Positions 6,051 through 11,164 of a stretch of DNA of 11,164 nucleotides are shown piece by piece. This DNA is from an uncultured Bacteroides sp. GTDB lineage: Bacteria > Bacteroidota > Bacteroidia > Bacteroidales > Bacteroidaceae. The notes below the pieces were generated by a model. It worked only from the letters and a program-made list of their open reading frames with translations. It had not been told where the DNA came from and did no database searches. Made by a program: the position numbers and the translations under genes. The stretch is taken from positions 1 through 11,164 of the forward strand of contig UQPQ01000061.1 of assembly GCA_900542985.1 (NCBI GenBank), read 5' to 3'. Each line of letters opens with the position of its first letter. Position 1 is the first letter of the stretch.

Positions 6051-7355
6051 TTATTGCACCTTAGTCATACTAAAACCATCATTCCAAACATCAGCTATTG
6101 TCACACCTGGTACCATAAAGAGTAGACAAGAAGCACCTGATGCTTTAAAATCCTCAGGAATATTAAAAGAGATCTTCATATTATTATTTTCATCCACTTC
6201 ATTTATACTTTGCATCTGAAAATCCTGTGTAGTAAAATAAGAATAATAACCACCTCCAGCAGGAAATCCTAATAATAATGACATAGCATCTCCATTAAAA
6301 TCTCCAGGGCTATTCTTTCCATCTATATAAAGTCGGTCCGTAGTAACATCATAAGAAAACAGTATTCGGAAATTACCTTTTGCACCACTTGTATAGTTCA
6401 ATGTATACGAAAGAGACAAAGTTCTTCCCTCTTTATACAACTCCAACGGCATAATATTACCATCCAATGCCCCCCCTGTGCCCGTAAACAAGTATTTACC
6501 TATATATTTTGTAAAATTCTCCGGACGTGTATACACCAATTTTACGTCTACACCTTCATCCATACAAGTCAATGTATAGTCTGCCTTATTCCATGTAAAT
6601 TTTTGTAAAGTAATACCTTGGTAAGTAAGAGGTTCCAATAATTCAATACCTGTATCTGTACAGATAAATGGATAATATTCAGTAACCACACTTCCTTCCT
6701 GATTTTGAGTAGAAAGAGTAAAAGAACGGTCTATATACGTTCTCGCCAATCGACCAACATTCTGTCCTGCTACAATCACATTAAAGAAGGGAAGATCCGA
6801 TTCCTCTGATACCTTTGCAGCCGCCTGTAAGTATGTAGCCCAATCCAAAGAAGAGGCTAACTTGGTCATCACCATATCCACATCTCCCTTCTTTCCTGTC
6901 AAATGAATTTCATTATCAGAAATACTACGAATCATAAATTCATAATCGCCCTGATATCCTGGATCACCATAACCATTCGGAGTACAGAATGCATGAAGAA
7001 TTTCATTATAAGAATCGAAACTTAATTCGGTGCCATTATACGACTTAACCGTATACATAGAAGTACATGTTTCTCCCGGAGCATAAGAACTTGTCGCAAA
7101 ATCAGAAGCCAGTTCCACTTCGTTTGCACTGAACTTCATAAAAATATTAGCAGCTCCTTCAACACCTCCGCTACCATAACGATACTCCAATTTCCAACCA
7201 TTTTCGGCACTCAACAGCAGTTCCTTAAGTTCAATGATAGAAGAATTCAATCGTTCTGCAGAAGACTGCTCAAACAAATCATCTTCACTAAAAAGGCATG
7301 ACTCTACCGACAAACTGGCAGCAACCAAAAAACCATATAATAGTAATTTTTTCAT
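6051..7355 (-). CDS. DUF4302-family lipoprotein
   Basis: A 434-aa lipoprotein of a family without known biochemical function. The signal peptide MKKLLLYGFLVAASLSVESC ends at the lipidated Cys, C20; Glu at lipobox position -2 is unusual. An acidic linker (LFSEDDLFEQ) follows. DUF4302 features visible are AENGWKLEYRYG close to the N-terminus, an NEILHAFCTPNG segment, and GDYEFMIRS with HLTGKKGD in the centre. The rest is beta-rich. The frame is open two codons further, but the codon at 7361 is GTG, and the ATG at 7355 begins a normal Met-Lys-Lys signal peptide, so it is preferred. The gene follows the metallohydrolase by 15 nt and precedes the BACON gene by 13 nt. The recurrent association of DUF4302 with SusC/SusD and the HExxH lipoprotein suggests a surface accessory role in substrate capture; this is inference. 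Confidence 0.85.
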   Translation of the reverse strand: MKKLLLYGFLVAASLSVESCLFSEDDLFEQSSAERLNSSIIELKELLLSAENGWKLEYRYGSGGVEGAANIFMKFSANEVELASDFATSSYAPGETCTSMYTVKSYNGTELSFDSYNEILHAFCTPNGYGDPGYQGDYEFMIRSISDNEIHLTGKKGDVDMVMTKLASSLDWATYLQAAAKVSEESDLPFFNVIVAGQNVGRLARTYIDRSFTLSTQNQEGSVVTEYYPFICTDTGIELLEPLTYQGITLQKFTWNKADYTLTCMDEGVDVKLVYTRPENFTKYIGKYLFTGTGGALDGNIMPLELYKEGRTLSLSYTLNYTSGAKGNFRILFSYDVTTDRLYIDGKNSPGDFNGDAMSLLLGFPAGGGYYSYFTTQDFQMQSINEVDENNNMKISFNIPEDFKASGASCLLFMVPGVTIADVWNDGFSMTKVQ

Positions 7356-7370
7356 ATTCACACGTTTTTG

Positions 7371-8285
7371 TTAGTTAAACAAATTCTGGAAGTCACCCTG
7401 ACGTCTCTGTACGACATCACGCAATTCGTTTAAATCTACTCCCCAAGAATCCTTCATATATCGGTACACAATATCAAACTTCTGTTCCAAAATAGCACGT
7501 CCGTTCACATCTTCCCGATAATAAGGACTATCCGGATCGGGCTCTGCAGCCTTCATCCAATCTTCCCATTGCTCAGCGGTATTTGTTACATATACAGAAA
7601 CCATTTCGGCAAAGTCCTCTGTACCTCTATCCATTGAGTACGGAGTAATGAAACCACTCTGCAAAGCCTGTTCATCTCTAATCTGATACCAATCAGAACC
7701 TACATAATCAGCCTCCGTAATACGGTCGTAAGCTGTGTCATACGGTTTACGCTGATTCAGAATATGACAGAATTCATGATGCATTGTTTTAAAATAATAC
7801 TCATTCAGTTCCGCAATATTAAGATTTTGTATATCCAAATCATTGACTTTAAATAAGGTCACTTTCATTCCCTGTTCAGCCTGTCCCAAAATCATACCAG
7901 ACTCTGTATAAGCTACATTACCAATCATCTGGATAAGTTTCGGAACATAAGTACGGGTTGTTTCTATACCCCATACCTCATCATAAGCTTCCATCCAAAC
8001 ATATTTTACAATTTTTGCCAGCGCAAAAGCCTTTTCATAATCTGCCGGAACCAAGTCGTACTCTACATCTGTTTCATTATCATCCAATCTATATTTCACC
8101 TGAATATTATAAGGATAAATATAGTTTTTCAGTAACCAGTTATCAAATTCGTTAGGCTCTTCACCTTCAACATTAGTATCATCGAAAACACTATAGGAGG
8201 TGTCCACTTCATTGTCATCGTTGTTGCAAGAGAGCAAAGCTACAGGCAACAAACACATACACATATAGATAAAATATTTTTTCAT
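7371..8285 (-). CDS. Substrate import-associated zinc metallohydrolase lipoprotein (HExxH)
   Basis: A 304-aa lipoprotein: signal MKKYFIYMCMCLLPVALLSC with lipobox LLSC and C20, then an acidic linker (NNDDNEVD) that fits surface export in Bacteroidetes. The zinc-binding and catalytic motif is HEFCH at 170-174 (in MHHEFCHILNQ): H170 and H174 as ligands and E171 as general base. About 50 residues later RGTEDFAEMVSVY supplies a likely third ligand, E223 or E227, as in gluzincins. These features fit the family of HExxH lipoproteins encoded beside SusC/SusD pairs (the TIGR04549 type). It may cleave proteins or peptides at the cell surface before uptake; no substrate has been shown. ATG start at 8285, 18 nt after the susD-like gene and 15 nt before DUF4302. 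The catalytic motif is intact, so activity is expected. Confidence 0.9.
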   Translation of the reverse strand: MKKYFIYMCMCLLPVALLSCNNDDNEVDTSYSVFDDTNVEGEEPNEFDNWLLKNYIYPYNIQVKYRLDDNETDVEYDLVPADYEKAFALAKIVKYVWMEAYDEVWGIETTRTYVPKLIQMIGNVAYTESGMILGQAEQGMKVTLFKVNDLDIQNLNIAELNEYYFKTMHHEFCHILNQRKPYDTAYDRITEADYVGSDWYQIRDEQALQSGFITPYSMDRGTEDFAEMVSVYVTNTAEQWEDWMKAAEPDPDSPYYREDVNGRAILEQKFDIVYRYMKDSWGVDLNELRDVVQRRQGDFQNLFN

Positions 8286-8303
8286 AATTCTCTCCCCTTT
8301 CTA

Positions 8304-9896
8304 TTAGTTTCTAGGATTAGGTTGAATACCGGCCGAAATCGCGTCGCTTGGCAACTGAATTGCACGGCGAAGATCATTAGGTTCCATTTTATCGGTTACA
8401 TCGATACCACCATCATCACGAATAAAACGACGGTAAACGGTAATACCAAAACGTTTGATATCCAACCAACGCAAACCTTCGTACAAAGTAGTGATACGGC
8501 GCGCATGTAAAATAGCATGAATCATATTTTCCTGTGTTCCCTGAGCAATGGCAAATTCAGGATGAAGTTCCTTCTTTACTGTGGCATCTGTAGGAGTAGA
8601 ATAATTCAAGCCATTATAGAATGAATTGATTACATCCTCTGTCATCGGAACAGTTTGCTTCGTATAAGCAGCCATCCATATATTCAGATCGTTCAGAGCC
8701 AAGTCATAATTCTTTTTCATGGTATAAGCTTCTGCCCGGCACAACAGCAATTCATCGGTAGTAAACGCAGCGTTTACACAATAACCGTTACCTGTTCCAG
8801 CTACAGCATCCACAATTTCCCAATACTGAGCTATTTTTCTGGTAATTACTTTAGTAGGCAGTCCAGAAGAGTTACTCCACACTCCCAAATGATAAATGTT
8901 ATTATCACCGGCAGCGAAACTACCCCAAGGACCATTCGAACGGTTGGTCTCGTAAGATACAATCGGACCATGAGAGTAACGTTCACCTAATCCATAAGGA
9001 CCACTGATATAGCCCCAGTATGAATGATAGCTATGTAACAACAGATTTGCATTGTCATCCGATTCTACATAAGCATTAGGTTGGATATCTCCATTCACCG
9101 ACAAGGCACCCATAGCAGCCCAATCACGCATATTTACCGAAGGATTATCACCCAATACCATTGAACTGTACTCAATTACCTTATCATAATTAGACAAATC
9201 AGGCTGTGTATAATTCAGATAAAAACGGGTTGCAAATGCATAAGCTGCATTTTTGGTGAAATGATATTTCGGAATAGAATATTTACTGTCATCCAGCAAA
9301 GGAATACCAGCCAGTAAATCCTCTTCAATATTCTTATACAATTCGGCCAATGTGCCTCGTTCATAAGAAGGAGAAACTGTTGTTTCTACTGTTTTCATAT
9401 AAGGCAAACCCAATTCAGACTCAGCCTGACTGCCATAAGCATTACAAAAGACTGTAGCCAAAATGAAATGATTGTATGCACGACAAACCAACGCTTCTCC
9501 TTTCAATGCACTCATAGAAGAAAGATCACCCTGTTCTTCTATCATTTTCAGCACCTCATTGCAAGCAGAAATAGACTTATAGCAACCTTCCCATACCATT
9601 GACGGCGAGTCCGTACCATTCTGAGAAGTATCTGCCCATTTAAACAGGTCTTCTTGTAATCGGTCCATCGCAGAAAAACGATTTGGGTAAGCATCTGTAT
9701 TATCACTATACATTTCGAATATCTCTATTGGCATAGCGCTGGTAGGATAGGCCGACACCAATAAATAAGCGGCATTTTCCGGCGTAATCTCAGTACGTGA
9801 ATCCGGCATTTCTCCTAAGAAGTCTTCACATGAGGTTAAACTCACAGAAGCCCCCATAATAGCAGATAATAAAATATATTTCGTTTTCATAATCAT
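8304..9896 (-). CDS. SusD/RagB-family outer-membrane lipoprotein
   Basis: The substrate-binding lid of a SusCD transporter, anchored on the outer leaflet of the outer membrane. The 530-aa length is typical. The signal peptide ends in lipobox LTSC with C23, followed by EDFLGEMPDSRTEITPEN, a common SusD N-terminus (C-x-DFL...P). The central part holds the TPR-like helices (for example the ACNEVLKMIEE and LVCRAYNHFILA segments). The C-terminal RRITTLYEGLRWLDIKRF matches the SusD signature (E-G-x-R-W-x-D-x-K-R) near residues 465-485. The end, AIQLPSDAISAGIQPNPRN, is also typical. Start at 9896 (MIMKTK) or the second Met at 9890. It lies 8 nt after the susC-like gene, so the pair is translated from one mRNA. 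The ligand cannot be read from sequence; without neighbouring glycosidases a peptide or glycoprotein is possible. Confidence 0.95.
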   Translation of the reverse strand: MIMKTKYILLSAIMGASVSLTSCEDFLGEMPDSRTEITPENAAYLLVSAYPTSAMPIEIFEMYSDNTDAYPNRFSAMDRLQEDLFKWADTSQNGTDSPSMVWEGCYKSISACNEVLKMIEEQGDLSSMSALKGEALVCRAYNHFILATVFCNAYGSQAESELGLPYMKTVETTVSPSYERGTLAELYKNIEEDLLAGIPLLDDSKYSIPKYHFTKNAAYAFATRFYLNYTQPDLSNYDKVIEYSSMVLGDNPSVNMRDWAAMGALSVNGDIQPNAYVESDDNANLLLHSYHSYWGYISGPYGLGERYSHGPIVSYETNRSNGPWGSFAAGDNNIYHLGVWSNSSGLPTKVITRKIAQYWEIVDAVAGTGNGYCVNAAFTTDELLLCRAEAYTMKKNYDLALNDLNIWMAAYTKQTVPMTEDVINSFYNGLNYSTPTDATVKKELHPEFAIAQGTQENMIHAILHARRITTLYEGLRWLDIKRFGITVYRRFIRDDGGIDVTDKMEPNDLRRAIQLPSDAISAGIQPNPRN

Positions 9897-9904
9897 TCTA
9901 TAAT

Positions 9905-11164
9905 TTATAAACCAAGTCTTAAGGTAAATGTAAACTGACGTGGTACAGGAGATGCTACACCACCTGCATTGAAGAATTCCGGATCTTGACCATTCAGTTT
10001 CTTATCTGCATAAAGCAGGAATAAGTTAGTAGCCTGAACTTTCAATGACAAGTTAGACAACTTGAGCGGTTCAATCCATTTTCTCGGGAAATCATAAGAT
10101 AATGAAATTTCTTTCATACGAATGAAGTCACCCTTTGCTACACGTACATCAGAATAGTTATATGCATTATAAGCATATTTGTAATCTGAATTTTCATTGT
10201 ACATACGTGCCGGAAGAATAGTAGGAATATTAGTAATATTTTCATCACCAGGAGTAGTCCATCTATTCTTATATTCACGTGTCATCGCAGTCAAGTCCGA
10301 ATATACCGCATTGAATACAGGATTCAAACGAACCACATTTCCAAATGAATAAGTCATAAAGACATTCAAACGGAAGCCTTTGTAAGTAAACACGTTACCA
10401 AAACTACCGGTAATAGTCGGATCGGTAGGTCCTTCATAAATCAAGAAATCGGTATTGTCACGTTCCTGAAAATTAATACTAGTACTTGTAATTTCCCCAT
10501 TTTCATTTTCTATCAAAGGAATACCATTTTCATCTAACCCTTTAAACGGAATAGAGAACAAACCACGAACCGGATAACCTTGTTTTGCAAATCCTGTTCC
10601 AGAAACTAGATCCATTACATTTGCATTCTGTTGCAAATCAGTAACCTCATTCTTTGCATTAGAGAAAATAAAATCTGTTTGCCAAGTAAAATCTTTTGTT
10701 ACAATATTCTTAGTACTCAATGTAAATTCTACACCGTGAGATTTCATAGAAGCCACATTGGCCAACTTCAAGATTGTACCACCTACACCCTGTGTATTAA
10801 CAGCTCCAATCAAGTCGTAATTGTTACGTGTATACCAGTCCAAAGCAAAATTAATACGGTTATTAAGGAATCCCATGTCCACTCCGATATTCAACTCATG
10901 TTTCTTTTCATAAGTCAGCTCACTATTTTCCAAATCGATAATCTGCAATCCCGGTTCCTGAATTTCGGTAAACGGACGGTAAGGATTGTAGCTATTAATA
11001 ATCACTTTAGAGTTGGTTACATCAGCCGGTCCTCTATCTGCAGTCAATGAGTAAGACCCTTTCAAAGTAAAATGAGAAAATGCAGGTTCCAATGATTCAA
11101 AAAATTCTTCCCTAAAATCCGCAACTATCATCCAATACACGATTAAGGGTAGATTTATGAGTCG
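9905..11164 (-). CDS. SusC/RagA-family TonB-dependent outer-membrane transporter (C-terminal part)
   Basis: The last 419 codons of a SusC-type transporter, whose full length is usually about 1,000 aa; the signal peptide, carboxypeptidase-like domain, TonB box and plug lie beyond the right edge. Visible barrel features are SYSLTADRGPADVTNS, LTYEKKHELNIGVDMGFL, the NNRINFALDWYTRN strand, GFRLNVFMTYSFGN, a FIRMKEISLSYDFP segment, LKVQATNLFLLY, and the C-terminal strand RQFTFTLRLGL typical of outer-membrane barrels. The frame is open to the window edge; a GTG at 11140 is internal and not a start. The outermost codons upstream of REEFFESL (about 11095-11164) align poorly by eye with the tryptophan-containing segment expected there. 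It is the first visible gene of the minus operon, 8 nt before susD, so the operon promoter is outside the window. With SusD it forms the TonB-driven import channel. Confidence 0.95.
   Translation of the reverse strand, partial: RLINLPLIVYWMIVADFREEFFESLEPAFSHFTLKGSYSLTADRGPADVTNSKVIINSYNPYRPFTEIQEPGLQIIDLENSELTYEKKHELNIGVDMGFLNNRINFALDWYTRNNYDLIGAVNTQGVGGTILKLANVASMKSHGVEFTLSTKNIVTKDFTWQTDFIFSNAKNEVTDLQQNANVMDLVSGTGFAKQGYPVRGLFSIPFKGLDENGIPLIENENGEITSTSINFQERDNTDFLIYEGPTDPTITGSFGNVFTYKGFRLNVFMTYSFGNVVRLNPVFNAVYSDLTAMTREYKNRWTTPGDENITNIPTILPARMYNENSDYKYAYNAYNYSDVRVAKGDFIRMKEISLSYDFPRKWIEPLKLSNLSLKVQATNLFLLYADKKLNGQDPEFFNAGGVASPVPRQFTFTLRLGL

Noticed and set aside
7356..7361. GTG start two codons upstream in the DUF4302 gene
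   Set aside because: The ATG at 7355 followed by Lys-Lys gives a normal lipoprotein signal peptide; GTG starts are less common.
10631..11050. Plus-strand open frame of 139 codons opposite the SusC gene
   Set aside because: It is antisense to conserved SusC barrel sequence, and its composition is that of a shadow frame.

Overview
The window looks like chromosomal DNA of a gut Bacteroidales, most likely Bacteroides or Phocaeicola. Evidence: a SusC/SusD pair with SPII lipoproteins, BACON and DUF4302 domains, upstream boxes matching the Bacteroides TAnnTTTG (-7) consensus, and starts without a Shine-Dalgarno. Species cannot be fixed from the sequence alone.

Layout. (1) 1-364 holds no protein gene. 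It contains a strong hairpin with a minus-strand T-run, a 17-bp tandem duplication, a minus-strand promoter-like pair and three AAGGTCAC repeats close to a tRNA 3' end. (2) 365-438 (minus) is a tRNA with anticodon CAU, with its own promoter-like boxes and an intrinsic terminator. (3) 597-4783 (plus) is a tight three-gene operon: a PMCA-type Ca2+ P-type ATPase, a YihX-like HAD phosphatase and bifunctional RibF (riboflavin kinase/FAD synthetase), with gaps of 7 and 10 bp. (4) 4784-4978 is a convergent intergenic region with two terminator hairpins. (5) 4979 to the right edge (minus) is a five-gene Sus-like outer-membrane operon, read from right to left: SusC C-terminal part (cut by the window edge), SusD, an HExxH zinc metallohydrolase lipoprotein, a DUF4302 lipoprotein and a BACON-domain lipoprotein, with gaps of 8-18 bp.

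How the genes work together. The plus operon combines inner-membrane Ca2+ export with flavin cofactor synthesis. The HAD gene beside ribF is a reasonable but unproven candidate for a phosphatase acting in flavin metabolism. The minus operon encodes a TonB-dependent uptake channel with its SusD lid and three further probable surface lipoproteins, one of them a zinc peptidase-like protein. The visible part has no glycoside hydrolase, sulfatase or polysaccharide lyase, so a protein, peptide or glycoprotein substrate is at least as plausible as a glycan.

Most interesting leads: a possible ~130-nt small RNA at the left end, the repeat cluster near the tRNA 3' end, the HAD-ribF pairing, and the metallohydrolase/DUF4302/BACON accessory set.
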